Notes: generated from the sequence alone by a model not told the origin. Counted from the stretch's first letter, positions 1 through 12,100 are shown. The stretch is DNA of 64,000 nt from Paraphoma chrysanthemicola (GCA_020744225.1 JAGMWG010000007.1:1302001-1366000); one strand, 5' to 3'. Numbers and translations are program-made.

Positions 1-1329
1 CGAATATGCGTGTCGCCACGCATGTCAACGGCTGCCTCACACCCGACTCAACGGGCGCAAAGCACCTGAGCAGGCTCTGAGCCTGGACTGCCTCTCACAT
101 GGTGATCCGATCATCATGACCGAGCTCTTTCGCCTTCACCCTTGCCCACCTTCTTCCATCGTTTTAGCCAGTGTTACATCGATCGCCATCTGCTGATAGC
201 CATGCTTTTGCGACCCGTCCTGCAGAAACGCAGCGTCACCAAAAATCGTGATTCGTGGAGCAGAAACTGTTCCTGGCCGGGCGAATCATGGCCGTTGAGT
301 TGTGCAGAAGTTCGCAGGGCGTTCACCAATCGAGCTGAGGCACTTATGCAGGTCCAATGCGTTGAGACGCGCGGCCCGGTTGTTATGTCTTTCTTAGTGC
401 CGGCGCGGGTTTCTGCGCTTGACGACTTCTGAAGATAGTCTTCTGTGGTGAGATTGTGTTGTTTCGAGCCGAGTCGCGATGAAATTGAAGCGCGACTCCG
501 GGGATCTGATGCCTTATGAGGCGACCGGACTTGATTGGGTCCCAAATGTCGTTCTTCATTTACGAAACGTGGATGATCTGCCTCGGGATGCGGGACGGAA
601 CTTTGGTGTCACGGTTGGCGCCTTCCCTAATATTCCTAGCAGGCTCACTAAGCGACGAGTACCCCTGGCTAGAAGCCTTCAACCTCCGTCCAAGACTCAA
701 CGCTCAAAATCCTGTTCCTGCGTGCACATGCACCTAGTCTTCGGCCCCTCTCAGTCCACCAACGACTATCTCGTGAAGATCCTTCTCGTCGTGCATGAAG
801 CTTATCGATACCAGGCAGGTTGTCCTTCAACGTGGCTCCAACAAGTTCGGCCTCCGAGTATGCTTGAGCTGCGCCGTGCGCTGGTGACGGCGCTGGCGCA
901 TGCCAAGTGTGGAAACCTCATTTCCACATTTGCGCGGCATCTGGAATCGAGACTTGGGTAGCGAGACTCTTGTGTGACTTTTGACATGCCATTGGCAGTT
1001 CGGAACCGGGACGCTGGAAAAGTCAATCCAACCTTATTCACACGTGTTGGCATGCTGGGCGGTTTCTGCATCTGAAACCGGGGCGAAGATGATTTGCCGA
1101 AGGAAGGACGGCGAGGGAGCGCGCGGGAGTGGGCCGAAGGCTGTCAGAGCGGCGTTGTTTTTGGGGGCTTTGCGGCGTGCGGCGTCTTTTGATCTCTACT
1201 AGTATAAGAGGACGGTTGCGCCCGAAGATGTGCCCGTCGATTTGCACCAGGACTCTCCTTCACATCGCACTTGTCGATCTCACACTCCTTCGGTATCTTC
1301 ATACCAGTACATTCATTCATTAAGCCAAC
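1..1329. other. intergenic region, no gene recognised
   Basis: Several open frames of 60-160 codons occur on both strands, but they overlap one another, use unremarkable codons, and none shows a recognisable domain or signal peptide. The last 130 bases are the promoter and leader of the GH128 gene that starts at 1330. Confidence 0.6.
1203..1210 (+). promoter_or_regulatory. TATA-like element upstream of GH128 gene
   Basis: The sequence TATAAGAG lies about 120 bases before the start codon of the GH128 gene, in a region that then becomes pyrimidine-rich (CTCCTTCACATCGCAC...). The position fits a fungal TATA box with a leader of some 80-90 nt. No transcript evidence is available. Confidence 0.4.
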
Positions 1330-2243
1330 ATGGTTCAATCATCTGCCCTCTTTGCCCTCGCGGCCTTCACCGGCCTTATCCAGGCTACCCCCATGCACCA
1401 TCGCCGCCATCAGCACGTCCAGGCCCGCGGCGAGGCTGGAAAGCGTGGTCTCGCATTCCCCAAGCAATTCAATGGCCAGGCTGGATCCACATACACTCAT
1501 GCTTTTGCTGGCCACTCTCAAGTCACCTGGATGTACGATTGGGAAGCGGTCATTGACGGCGAGGCTGTTTCTGGTCTCGAATATGTTCCTCTCCTCCACA
1601 GCAACCAGGACTGGTGCACATCCGGCTGGACACAGAATGTTGCCAACGCGCGTTCCAAGTACGATGTCAAATATGTCCTCAGCTTCAACGAGCCGGATCA
1701 GGTTGGGTAGGTCAATACCTTCTTCATTACGTGCCATCATGAACCTAACATATTCTCAGTGGCGGAGGTTCCAACATTCCCGTCGACCAAGCCGTCGCCG
1801 CTCACAAGCAATATATCCAGCCCCTCGCCGGCTCTGGCCTGAAGATCGGCTCGCCCGCTGTCACCAACGGCAACGATGCCAACAAGGGCATCAACTACCT
1901 CAAGCAGTTCATGGCAGGCTGCAGCGACTGCCAGATCGACTTCGTTGTCGCCCACTACTATGCCTGGGACAACGTCGACGACTTCAAGAATTACCTCACC
2001 AAGTTCCACGAGACCTTCAACAAGCCCGTCTGGCTCACTGAGTTCGGCGTGAACCCTGGCGAGGGCGATGCCAATGCCTTCTTGCAGAAGGTCCTGCCGT
2101 GGTTGGATCAGACCGAGTGGATCCAGCGTTATGCATACCACATGACTGCTCCTGATGTTGAGGGCAAGAGCTACCTCGTCAACTCTGCTGGCAACGGTCT
2201 CACGGCTGCTGGCCTGACATATGCTACCTGCCCATCATCGTAA
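1330..2243 (+). CDS. secreted GH128 (Asl1-like) glycosyl hydrolase
   Basis: The protein of 286 aa comes from two exons, 1330-1706 and 1760-2243. The 53-nt intron has donor GTAGGT and acceptor CTCAG and restores the Gly-rich continuation GGGGSNIP. Residues 1-19 are a signal peptide (MVQSSALFALAAFTGLIQA), followed by a His/Arg-rich propeptide-like stretch. Family hallmarks are visible: the acid/base motif FNEPDQ near residue 125, HYYAWD in the middle and the nucleophile motif WLTEFGV. Fungal GH128 enzymes hydrolyse beta-1,3-glucan, and the length is normal for a single-domain member. It is probably secreted and acts on the wall. A TATA-like element lies upstream. The family call is strong; the exact substrate is inferred. 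Confidence 0.9.
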
Positions 2244-2685
2244 ATGGGGTTTAAGCTTTCACTTCGTTGTTCATATTTATGATATCTATAGAAGGCTACA
2301 AAAAAGGTCACATTGTCACATTCCATCTTCGAGACTTTCATTAATTGCTGTTAATCCTAGAATTTGTCACAACCTTCGGTGCCACGTTTGATCCACTTTT
2401 TCGGCCCTTCTCACATAACATCATGGGCTCACTATCTCGCTTACATCTTCTAGATGCCCGTTGAATAGATCCCTGTCAAGCGCGCGCATGGGTCGTGTTC
2501 TCGGACGTTGTACCGAACTGAGCCCATTATGGAGTCGCAACGTCGTATTGCATGACTTCATTACCGAATATTGAAACAGTAATCCTTCTGACAGTGCGAG
2601 CCAAGTACTGCCAACCCTGGAATTTGCGTCCCAATCAATACATACAGAAAACCTTCCATGATGAAGCGCGTACAAACAATCGCAC
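2244..2685. other. intergenic region between convergent genes
   Basis: This 442-bp stretch holds the 3' ends of the convergent GH128 gene and the pepsin-like gene. AT-rich sequence just after the GH128 stop probably carries the poly(A) signals. Nothing else is recognised. Confidence 0.5.
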
Positions 2686-4427
2686 TCAAATATTCTCCAC
2701 CATCCTACTCCGCCTTACTTCCCCGCTCGGTAATTCATATACCATGCCTCCCTCATCCGCCTCCACAATCTCCGTCACTCTCCTCTCCATCTTCTCTCCG
2801 CCTTGCAATTCATAATTCTGAGGTACGGGTGCATACATCTCCGGCACCATTCTCCCTTCCAACTCCAGATCCGTGCGCCTCAGCTGGTCCACCGTCTCCG
2901 GCGCCGAGCCGCCAAGGTCTTTCTTCTCGTCCGATGGTAGTGGACCTGGCGTCTCGGTGTCATGTTTAGCGTGCTTGCGCCGGTAGAACCAGACTGCCAG
3001 ACCAAGGATAAGAAAAAGCGCGACTGCGCCGATTGCGATGCCTGCAATGGCACCTGGAGCGAGTTTCTTCGAGCTACTGTTTGATTGCCCTGGGCGTGGG
3101 ACGAGGTTGCCGGTCTTGTTCTTTGGCTCAATCGTCACGAGTTCGGATTTTGGGGGCGGGCTTGTGAATACTGCTTGGCTGATGTTGAAAACATCATGCT
3201 CCCAGTCTACGCTCAAGTAGATTTCCTGCATAAATACGCGACCGAGTGTATATTGGCTATCATTTGCGGCACGTCTTAGCGGAAAATAATTGCTCTGGGT
3301 ACCAAAGATGGGGTAGCGAGCTTGGAGGTCGAAAGCTGCGTAGGGAATCTCGATGGTAATTGTGTCGCCGCCTGTTGCTGATGTGCCGATTGTGAAGACC
3401 AGTGTTGGTGGTGTGGTTTGCAGCGCATTGCGCGTAGTGTCAGTGACGACATATCGTTGCGCAGCCTCGAAGTATGTGAGGCCGAGCGTCGAAGCGATGG
3501 TATCGCAGACAGATGCAGGAAGCCAGATGTCTTGGACATTCGTATCGATGGTTGCAATAATGCCGTTGCTGAGTAAGGTCGTAGAAGTTCCGTTTGCGAA
3601 CGTCGAGGTCATTTTCTGCACGCCGACGATGATATCGAGGGTTGATGGAACTAGGAGAGTCTTGTTGGAATGTCTTGACCGGTCATAGCCACCAAGTACC
3701 AGACTACCGGGGACCTTTGTAAAGCCTGGACCTCGTCAGAAACTGACACAAGAAGAAGCGTCAAGTCAGATAGATACATACGATATGGCGCCCCTGCCTG
3801 GAATCCAAAGCTCAAGCTCGGTATCCGCCCTTCCTCCTTCAACCTTGCCAAAAACGAATGCGGTCGCTCAGTCTCACCCACAATGATCGGATGCATACTG
3901 AGTCCCAGTTGACCGACCCAGAAGCCCGGTGTGGCATAAGCTGCAACAGCGAGTTGGTCGACTTTCGTCTCGTTCTTGTCTTGATTTGATCCCAAGCCAA
4001 AGTTATCGTAGCCGAAATATGCATTACCACTCAATCCAAGATTCGCTCCCAGACCCATCTTGTATATGCCAATTTCCTTCCAGGAGGATGAGGCATTCTT
4101 CTGGAACCCTGGGCTCGGTTTTGATTGAAAGATTTCGACCCCGCGCTGTCCACCACAATCTGTGACGTTCATGCGTTCTGGCGCACAGTCCTGGTCAATG
4201 GGCAGATAGACTGTTTGTCCATTAAAACTCGGAAGAACGTGGAAGTATTGCGGCGGTGTGCCAACATGCACGTAAAACCTGGTCGTGAAGTCAGTCGCAA
4301 AGCTGAAGATGTGCGTGTTTGATAAACAACTCGGCTCAAGAATTACTCACGTTGACCAAGTTCCATCATTCCCTAACCACCGACCTGAGTTCGGCACGAC
4401 TAGCGGCTTCGGTAGACCAGCACTCAT
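2686..4427 (-). CDS. membrane-anchored pepsin-like (A1 fold) protein, probably catalytically inactive
   Basis: Three exons are supported: 4427-4351, 4278-3782 and 3731-2686, with introns of 72 and 50 nt, giving 539 codons including Met-Ser-Ala and the stop. A1-fold landmarks appear in order: PLVVPNSGRW, NDGTWSTFYVHVGTPPQ, PGSLVLGGYD and, in the second lobe, IDTNVQDIWLP. The first-lobe DTG catalytic triplet is replaced by a sequence reading SFNGQ. The C-terminal part has a Ser/Asn/Lys stalk, one membrane helix (AGIAIGAVALFLILGLAVWF), an RRKHAKH stop-transfer and a cytoplasmic tail of about 90 residues. The shape resembles a type I receptor-like protein. No signal peptide was found: the true start may lie in an upstream exon between 4440 and 4950, so the 5' end is tentative. 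Confidence 0.75.
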
Positions 4428-4991
4428 ACTTGGAGTCGCATGGAATCAATTGAGAAGCAACATTCCACAATCCGTCTCCGCGCACGAGGCGCGCCTTTGT
4501 TATCCATATACACGCCAGTAACAGTGTCGCCGAGGTGTGGTGTTCCAGATGGTCAGCTGCTCGCTTGTTTTTCCCGCTGCCATCACTCCAAAGGCTGCAG
4601 ACTAGACCAGATGCGGGGACCAACTCCACATAACCAAAATATGAACATGATGTTCCTGCATTCGGCCTACAGCCAAGCATTGCCTTGGAATCGTACCAAA
4701 CAGTGTCGATCGAGATCGCTTGCGAATCACCAATGGCGATGTAGGTATCTTGGGAAGTAGCCTCATGAGGATGATATGGATGATGAGGACGATGAGAACG
4801 GCTGTGCTCTAGATGGCAATAGTCAACCTGAGGGCGGGGTCGTCGGCGAGATTTAGGTCTGTAACAAAGAGATATATGTTTTTGATCGTGAGCAAGAAGT
4901 ATATACAAGGCTGGCCAAATGGCTGCTTGGTTGCTGGAAGAACGCCACCTTCTGCCAATCTTTCAATCGTCAGAGGCAACATTTAGTATTC
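4428..4991. other. divergent intergenic region, possible missing 5' exon
   Basis: This region separates the pepsin-like gene (minus) from the Ser/Pro-rich gene (plus). On the minus strand one frame stays open from about 4908 to 4366, but it is out of phase with the pepsin-like exon and has no known domain. A second minus-strand frame holds a short hydrophobic run (AVLIVLIIHIILM) near 4790. One of these may be the missing signal-peptide exon, or the region may be a decayed gene. Confidence 0.4.
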
Positions 4992-6029
4992 ATGCTCTCA
5001 TTCTCTCCAACTCACGGGGTGTCGTACCTCATCATCCCAACGCTTCTTGGCACTGCGTTTGCAGGCGGGTACCATCCCTATTCGTCCGAGACACTTCAGT
5101 GTCCTTCAAGTGTCGTGTATACCACCATAACGCCAACCACCACCATCACTGCAAGCACACGAGTCGTTACCATCACTGTAACACCAGGCGGGAAAGACTA
5201 TCTTGCTAAGGGCCAAGCATACAAGACCCCCGAGCACAAGTCAAGCTCGTTCTTCATTTCGACTCTAGTAGAGCATAAGACACCAACGGTCTCACCTACT
5301 CCTACTCCTCATTCTACGCCCTCGCCTCATCCCACACCAACTCCCCGTTCTTCACCTAGTCCCGATCCCAAGCCTCTAGACCCCGATAACCCCTGTCCAC
5401 CAGCCATAACAGCACCCACCTTCGGTTCCATCACCAGCACAGCATTCGTCACCCCTCTCCGAACTGTAACGGAAATTTACGAAGGCGAGGGAACTCCGGC
5501 CCCACCGCCTACACCGCCTGAATCAAAACCCGATTTAGGTGATCCCACCATACCAGCTCCGCCAGATCCACCACCAGTTGCTGTGCCGGCTCCCTTGAAT
5601 TCGCCTCAGAATAATCCGCTAGTACCAGGATTTTCATCGCCCGATTTCTCGCCTGGAGGTGCACCGCGACCACCTGATGGATTGCCAGCCGCACAGCCTG
5701 CGGTTGCGCCGTGAGTCACAGTTCTCACACGTAAGAAAAGACACTGACTGATCACTCGTAGTGGACCAACACCTGCGCCGGGTGTTTCTTCCCCTGGCGG
5801 ACCTCCAGTTGCACCTGGAGATTCTCCGCCAGTGGGTCCTGGCGCGCCTGGGGTGTATACTCCAGGAGTTGCGCCTCAACCGGGTGGGGCCACGGGTATA
5901 GTGGCACCGCCGGGCACAGCCAGTGGATTGGCTCCGGCTCAGTATACTGGCGCTGCGGACCGCGGAGTAGTTGGTGTCGGATCATCTATGGTTGTAGGAT
6001 TAGCTGGTATGCTGCTCGCTTGGTTGTGA
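4992..6029 (+). CDS. secreted Ser/Thr/Pro-rich cell-surface protein, likely GPI-anchored
   Basis: Two exons (4992-5710 and 5762-6029) with a 51-nt intron (GTGAGT...CGTAG) give 328 aa. An N-terminal hydrophobic segment ending TLLGTAFAG looks like a signal peptide cleaved after AFA. Next comes a Thr-rich block (VVYTTITPTTTIT, VVTITVTP) typical of fungal wall proteins, then long Pro/Ser/Thr and Pro/Gly low-complexity sequence that should be heavily O-glycosylated. The C-terminus is a small-residue region followed by a hydrophobic tail (MVVGLAGMLLAWL), which fits a GPI-attachment signal. No catalytic domain is seen. The protein is probably structural or adhesive at the wall. Both the anchor and the role are inferred from composition. 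Confidence 0.75.
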
Positions 6030-6278
6030 AGTGACTATAGTACGGCACACAGGAGAGAACAGTGGAGACGATGAATCGAAACTTTTCGGGGAAGACATGC
6101 GATCGGAATATTGTAATGTATGAATGACAGCCACGACGGCATATGATATGATTTAGAAGGGTATTGAATCGAATCCACTCCTTGCGCTACATGTCAGAAA
6201 TGCGCTATGCTTTTTGCGAGCCTTATGCACGCTGTTGTGTACGCCTTACTCCGATTCCTATGGTACAAGTGATCCCGA

Positions 6279-9200
6279 TCAACCGTCCAGCACTCCGCTG
6301 TCTTTTAGGCTCCTGAAGAGTTCTGGCTCAAGGAATTTGCTGATTGTGACATCCTCCGCAAGACCCTTCCTCCTTCTTGTCTTGAGCACGAAATCACGTG
6401 CCAACTGTTGCGCAGTGGCCGGCTCAAGTGGTCGAAGCTTGATCTCCTTGTCAAGCGGGTCGCCAGGGACAATGGACCATCGGTCAAACATCAACGACAA
6501 CGAGACTTGACCTTGTGTGTGGATTCTGAGATCCGTTTCGAAACCGAATGAGTCAATGACCGGAATTAGGCCTCGCACGTTATAAAGCGGGGTGCCTGCG
6601 ATGGGCCCGTCCTGCAAAACATGGCCACGTCTCCTAGCAAGAACGGTGTACAAGCTGCTCTTGGTGTCTGCTGGACCGATCATACTGCAAGAGTACACCG
6701 GCTCCATCAGCCTTGGGCTCGCCATCAGGAAGCTGGAATAGCAAGCGCGTCGACTTGTTGGGATAATTTGACCACCTCCGCGGAAGATTGCTTCAGGCGC
6801 AAGTTCGACATCAGTGATGCGGAATTTTGTGTTTCGGATAGGCTCTTCACAAAGCGGTCCTTCTCGCGTCGCCCAGCTAAACCCCTGGCGGAGGGTGTCG
6901 CGAACTGTGCGGAGTGTCTTGGAATCAACCTCGGAAGGTAGAGTGTCGTTCTGGAGGATGTTGGGCCCCATGTCATCAGGACCAAATGCCCATATATTGC
7001 GTGACGCAAGCAGATCGTAGCCGTAGTTCTCCTCGAAGAATTTGCCAACCACTCGTACAGGGTCCTTGATGTTGACCTTGCCAGCTTCGATATCTTCCGC
7101 GATACCCGGGTCCAGTGGCTCGGCAATCATGGTGAGTTTGTTCTTCTTGTTGGGTGTCAGGGCATAGCATTTGATGGCTGACATTTCCACAACGGTTTCC
7201 GCAAATCGTGTGACAGGATCCGACACTTTGATCTCCATGTCGGCATAGAGACGCCGCAGATCATGCAGCACGCAATCCATGTACAGCTCTCCCGTGCCAA
7301 GGACTACGTGCTCTCCTGATTCTTCAACTTTCGTGGTGATCAGAGGGTATGACTTGTTGATCTTTCGTAATCCGTCAAGCATTTTGGGTAGTTCGGAAGG
7401 ATTGATGGGCTCTACAGCGACTTTGAACACAGATTCAAAGAAGTGTCGGATCGGTCGGAAAATGTAGGCGTCTTCATCGTCGGGAAGCTTTGTGTCCACG
7501 ATGGTAGCAGTTTTGACAATGGAGTTGTCCACTCCTCCAAGTAGCACCCAGTTTCCTGCTGGGACTCCACTTACGGGAATGTTGTACCTCGATTCAGCTA
7601 TCCAAGTATCAGTCACAGTCGCGATCACCATATCCTCTTCGTCTTCAAGAGTATAGCCTTCGCCAAGCACTCGCACTGATTGTGGTGACTTTGCGACACC
7701 GCTCATGACTCGGCCTAATGCGGTGAACGACTTCGCGTCTGTCGCATTGAAGAGTTTTGTGACATGCACGATCAAGGGACCGTCTTGATCGCACTTCTCC
7801 ATCGCTTCAGCCGTCTTCGTATCCAGCGGTCCAGTGTAATGTCTTTGCAGTAAGCGCTTCGCACCTTCCTCTGGTGACGGGATGTGCTGTGTAACCATAT
7901 CGACGAAGCCCATCGAAGGGCCAAAATACTGCTGGCACACTAGGCGCATGAGCTCTTTCGCATCAGTCTTGTACTCTGATGGCTTCAGTCGGATTCCAAG
8001 TGTGTCTAGAGTGTCTTTGAGGTCTGCGGAGCTTTCGCTTAGGGTATGCGAATAGAGCTTGTACACAGGCTCGAGGATCCAGTGCACGAATGACCGCTGT
8101 GCGCCTTCCTCTTGACGCTTTCGACTGAACTTGCGGCTGCCGGGGTTATAGTAGATATCGCCCCACAAACGCATGGCGAATTTCTCGATGTCCAAGCCCT
8201 TCATCGGTACACCAAAACCAGGCAGCTTCGATGGTCCGGGATAAAAGTCGGAGTACATTTTGGCAAACGACTGGATCGTGAATGACCATCGCATGCTAGT
8301 GCAAGCAAAGGCGACGTTGCCTTTCTCAGGGCTTACTCGTCGGCTGGCGCCTCTGCCTGGAATGGTGTCCTCGATGACCGTGTTCACCTGCTCAATTACA
8401 TGCTTGATTTTGAAGTATGCGTCGCTCGGAGGCAGCTTAAGCTCGAGAATCAGGCGATCCATCTTGTTGACGACCAATGTCAATGGCAAGTCCTCCAAGA
8501 CAGCATGCTTGATGATCTGCTCTGTGTTGACCTGCACACCCTCGACGACATCCACCACCAAAACCACGCCATCCACCAGTCGCAGAGATGCAGCGACCTC
8601 ATCGGCAAAGTTGACGTGCCCAGGTGTGTCTAATATATTGAATAGATGCGACTTCGATTTCGTGTTTTGCAGGATGAGGCTCATGGGCGCAGCCTTGATT
8701 GAGAGTCCCCGCTCGCGCTCCAGTATATGCACATCCGTGTATCGTAATTGCTCCTCCTTCTTCTTGCCCTTCTTGTAATCTAGTCGATCCTGGATGTCGT
8801 GTGTCTCCATGACGAGCATGTCCATGAACGCAGTTTTTCCATGGTGCAGATGTCCAGCGATCGCGATGTTTCGTATTTGGTTGGGAAAGTTCATCAAGTC
8901 TGTCAAAAGCTCCCGCGAGTGATGGACCGGCGGCAAATCTGTCTCTTGTATCGTGAACTTTTTCTGCACCACCGGCGCAATGATGGGCTGCGCAAGCGAT
9001 TGTGTATCCTCCTCTTGTACCAAAACCTCAACATCGGGACCATATACGTCGGACGCCGAGGGGTAGTATTGCTTGTCTTCGTGCAATATAACGGCATTCG
9101 AGGGTCCGTCGTCCACTTCCATAAGCTGCTGGTCATTCACCTCGGCCTCTTCCTGGTCCTCATCGTCGAGGACGTAGGCGTCCGCTGCCTCGCCGTTCGT

Positions 9201-9315
9201 CTGCACATCATCGTCAGACTCGGCCTCGCCGATGAAGTTTCCAAACCTAGCAGGGTCAGTCGCGTGATCGCCGGCAATAGATATACATAGCTTACTCGTC
9301 GTAGAGGTCATCCAT
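6279..9315 (-). CDS. SNU114: U5 snRNP GTPase Snu114 (EFTUD2)
   Basis: Exon 1 (9315-9296, MDDLYDE) joins exon 2 (9246-6279) across a 49-nt intron, giving 995 aa, close to the family norm (human EFTUD2 972). The N-terminus is the acidic domain typical of Snu114. GTPase motifs are clear: P-loop GHLHHGKT at 138-145, DTPGH at 213-217 and NKMD at 267-270. They are followed by EF-2-like domains II-V. Snu114 controls unwinding of U4/U6 and spliceosome disassembly through Brr2 and Prp8. A longer reading from the intron frame (MTSTTSKL...) would lose the conserved MDDLYDEFGNF start and is rejected. The gene is divergent from Erg10 with 292 bp between start codons. Confidence 0.97.
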
Positions 9316-9607
9316 GGTGGCAGGACGCGTGGGGCAGCAAAAGTGATATGCGACCGCGAAGCTCAAGCTATGATCACAAAAAGTTGGGCCTGGCGGCGAA
9401 ACTGTTCTGCCGGATCGCCGGACTAGGTCCGTGCGAAGGCGGTGTGAACAATGCTAGCATCCCTGTCACTTCATGCAGGGACAAGCGCCTGCGATGCATG
9501 TCCGGTCCCGCTAAGAGCTAATAATTCAAAAGGTCGTCTGTTGTTGTTGAGCGCAGCGGGTTCTTTTCTCTTTTCCCTGATCTCAAGTCTCATACAAGCT
9601 GCCCAAG
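9316..9607. promoter_or_regulatory. bidirectional promoter region SNU114/ERG10
   Basis: The 292 bp between the two start codons must hold both promoters. It is GC-rich on the SNU114 side and becomes pyrimidine-rich (TTCTTTTCTCTTTTCCCTGATCTC) just before the ERG10 start. I see no confident TATA box. Confidence 0.4.
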
Positions 9608-11034
9608 ATGTCGTCCATTCCACCAGTGTACATTGTTTCCGCTGCACGAACGCCCACGGGCATGTTCCTAGGGTATGTTGCCAAATTGAGGAAAACGAGG
9701 GGCAATGTGCAGTCAATTGACACCAAACAGCTCTCTCTCGAGTCTGTCAGCCGTTCAATTGGGTTCTCATGCTATCAAAGGTATAGGTTATCTCAAGCAT
9801 CTGCAACCCAATGCGAATTAACTAACATGTCTGTATAGCTGCTGTTGAACGCGCAGGGCTGAAGCCTGAGGATGTGGAGGAGGTCTTTGTTGGCAATGTT
9901 CTTTCCGCAAAGTACGCGCAAACTCCTCAGCATCTCGTCTTGAATCTTTGCTAAACCAGGACAGTCTCGGTCAGAACCCTGCTCGCCAGTGTGCCATTGG
10001 CGCTGGTCTCCCCGAGTCGACCGTCGCTACCACCATCAACAAGGTCTGCGCCTCCTCAATCAAGGCGCTCATTATTGGCGCGCAAACCATTATCACCGGT
10101 AATGCGGACATCGTGGTTGCTGGCGGTACCGAGAGCATGTCGAACACTCCCCACTACCTGCCCAACATGAGGACCGGCGCCAAGTTTGGAGACCAGTCCC
10201 TCGTAGACGGTGTGCTCAAGGATGGTCTGACAGACGCATACAAGAAGGAGCACATGGGACTGCAAGGCGAGGAATGTGCAGATGACCATGGCTTCAGCCG
10301 TGAAGACCAGGACGCCTACTGCATTCGCACATACAAGAAGGCAATCGCTGCTACAGAGGCTGGCTGGTTCACCTCCGAAATCGTGCCCGTTGAGGTTGCT
10401 CAAGGACGTGGCAAGCCTGCGATTGTCGTCGACAAGGATGACGAGCCCAAGAACGTGAGTCGTTGATTCCCAGGACGTTCACTAATCTAAGGTGTTCCAC
10501 TTTACTAATTCACCTTAGTTCAACGAGTCAAAGACGCTGACCCTGCGCTCCTCCTTCAAGAAGGATGGGACTGTCACCGCCGCTAATGCTTCGCCACTCT
10601 CCGATGGCGCTGCCGCCCTTGTTCTCGCTTCCGAGGCCGCTGTCAAGAAGCACAACCTCAAGCCTATTGGCAAGATTCTCGGTTGGGGCGATGCTGAACA
10701 GAACCCATCCAAATTCACCACCACGCCTGCGCTAGCCATACCCAAAGCTCTCAAGCACGCCAAGGTCGAGAAGTCCGCCGTTGATGCTTTTGAGATCAAT
10801 GAGGCTTTCAGCGTTGTTGCGTTGGCCAACATGAAGCTCCTCGACATCACTGAGGACAAAGTTAACATCCACGGTGGTGCTGTTGCGCTCGGCCATGCGC
10901 TCGGCGCCTCTGGCGCAAGGATAACTACGACACTTCTCGGCGTGCTCAAGGAGAAGAAGGGCAAGATTGGCTGCGCTGGCATCTGCAACGGCGGTGGTGG
11001 CGCGTCTGCCATTGTCATCGAATCGCTGCAGTAG
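9608..11034 (+). CDS. ERG10: acetyl-CoA acetyltransferase (cytosolic thiolase)
   Basis: Five exons (9608-9672, 9731-9780, 9839-9911, 9965-10454, 10519-11034) give 397 aa, the usual thiolase length. The enzyme condenses two acetyl-CoA into acetoacetyl-CoA, the first step toward HMG-CoA and ergosterol. The N-terminal VYIVSAARTP motif is present. The acyl-accepting cysteine is C91 (KVCASS), the general-base pair is H352 (GHALGASGA) and C382 (GICNGGGGAS). The protein has neither a C-terminal SKL nor an obvious N-terminal presequence, so the cytosolic Erg10 form is more likely than a peroxisomal or mitochondrial thiolase. The splice junctions each restore conserved thiolase sequence. It is head-to-head with SNU114. 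Confidence 0.96.
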
Positions 11035-11327
11035 ACGAAAGGCTTCGCACGAACTGATGTCTAATGATACATGGATGAATAGAACTAATATCTGATTAAT
11101 CCTTGAGCCCTCTGTCTGCACGTGTGGGCACACGTGGAAATAGTCGTGGCATGTCGCGCGTGCTTAACGTGAAAGCTAGGGACCCCTGCAGTGCCCCTCC
11201 ATGCGTCAACCTGCCCCGCCATCACCTTTCTCGCGTGCACTCGAACGTCAACACCGCCTCAACGCCCAGCAGCATCATTGACAACTACAGCTGCTCAGAC
11301 TCTGCTGCATTCTGAGCTCTCTACACA

Positions 11328-12100
11328 ATGTCGGCGGATACTTTACCAAAGACTGTCATCTACTGCGGAGGTGCGAATACCAACGTGCAATTGTCGAACC
11401 AAGCTAACAGCGGACAGTATGCAGTCTACCACCAGAAGTAGGTGCGGAAACGAGGCGTGTCAACGTGTTACGTCCGCTAACATAGCTTTCCGCAGTACTG
11501 CGAGTTTGGCGGAACAACCAAGAAGTGCGAAGAATGGCTCGAAGACAAGCACCCCGACATGCACAGTAAACTATACTCGCAAGGTACGACACAAACCAAG
11601 GATCTTCACCAATGAAACTTCAAGGCTATCTCGTGGCGTGGCGGCATATTACGCAATGACGAGAATGTTCTAACCCTCCTCTAGAAGTCATAGAACAAAA
11701 CCTCTCCGCCCTCTCTCTCGATGCCCAAAAACGCGCCGAAAAAGACTCACAAAAGAAAGCCGCAAAAGCCGCGTCCGCAGAAGCCCGACGCGCAGAAGAG
11801 CTCGCGTCCTCCAAGATCCTCATCAAGCGTATCGAGCGGAACAAGCGGAAATATGTCACGGCAGTGCAAGGGCTCGAGGCATTTGGACTGGACATCAAGA
11901 AGGTGGCCAAGGACTTTGGCAAGAAGTTTGCGACGGGGAGTAGTGTGACGAAAATACCTGGTGGTGGAGAGGAAATTACGGTGCAGGGTGATTTGAGCGA
12001 GGATATTTTGGAGTTCTTGGTGGACAAGTATGAGGAGGTGCCCGAGGATAATGTCGAGTTGATTGAGGATAAGAAGAAGAAGAAGACTGAGGGAGGTTGA
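11328..12100 (+). CDS. TMA22: translation machinery-associated protein 22 (DENR homologue)
   Basis: Four exons (11328-11370, 11418-11437, 11496-11583, 11685-12100) give 188 aa. Exon 2 is only 20 nt, and including it reconstructs the N-terminal zinc-binding motif YCGVCSLPPEYCEFGG followed by CEEWL. The middle is a Lys/Ala/Glu-rich linker, and the C-terminal half is an SUI1/eIF1-like domain (ILIKRIERNKRKYVTAVQGL...FATGSSVTKIPGG...EDILEFLVDKY). The tail is Lys-rich. With Tma20/MCT-1 the protein recycles 40S subunits and aids reinitiation on ribosomes. Only 293 bp separate it from ERG10 on the same strand. Confidence 0.95.

Noticed and set aside
479..961. 160-codon open frame on the plus strand
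   Set aside because: It overlaps frames on the other strand, has no domain, signal peptide or plausible promoter, and looks like chance.
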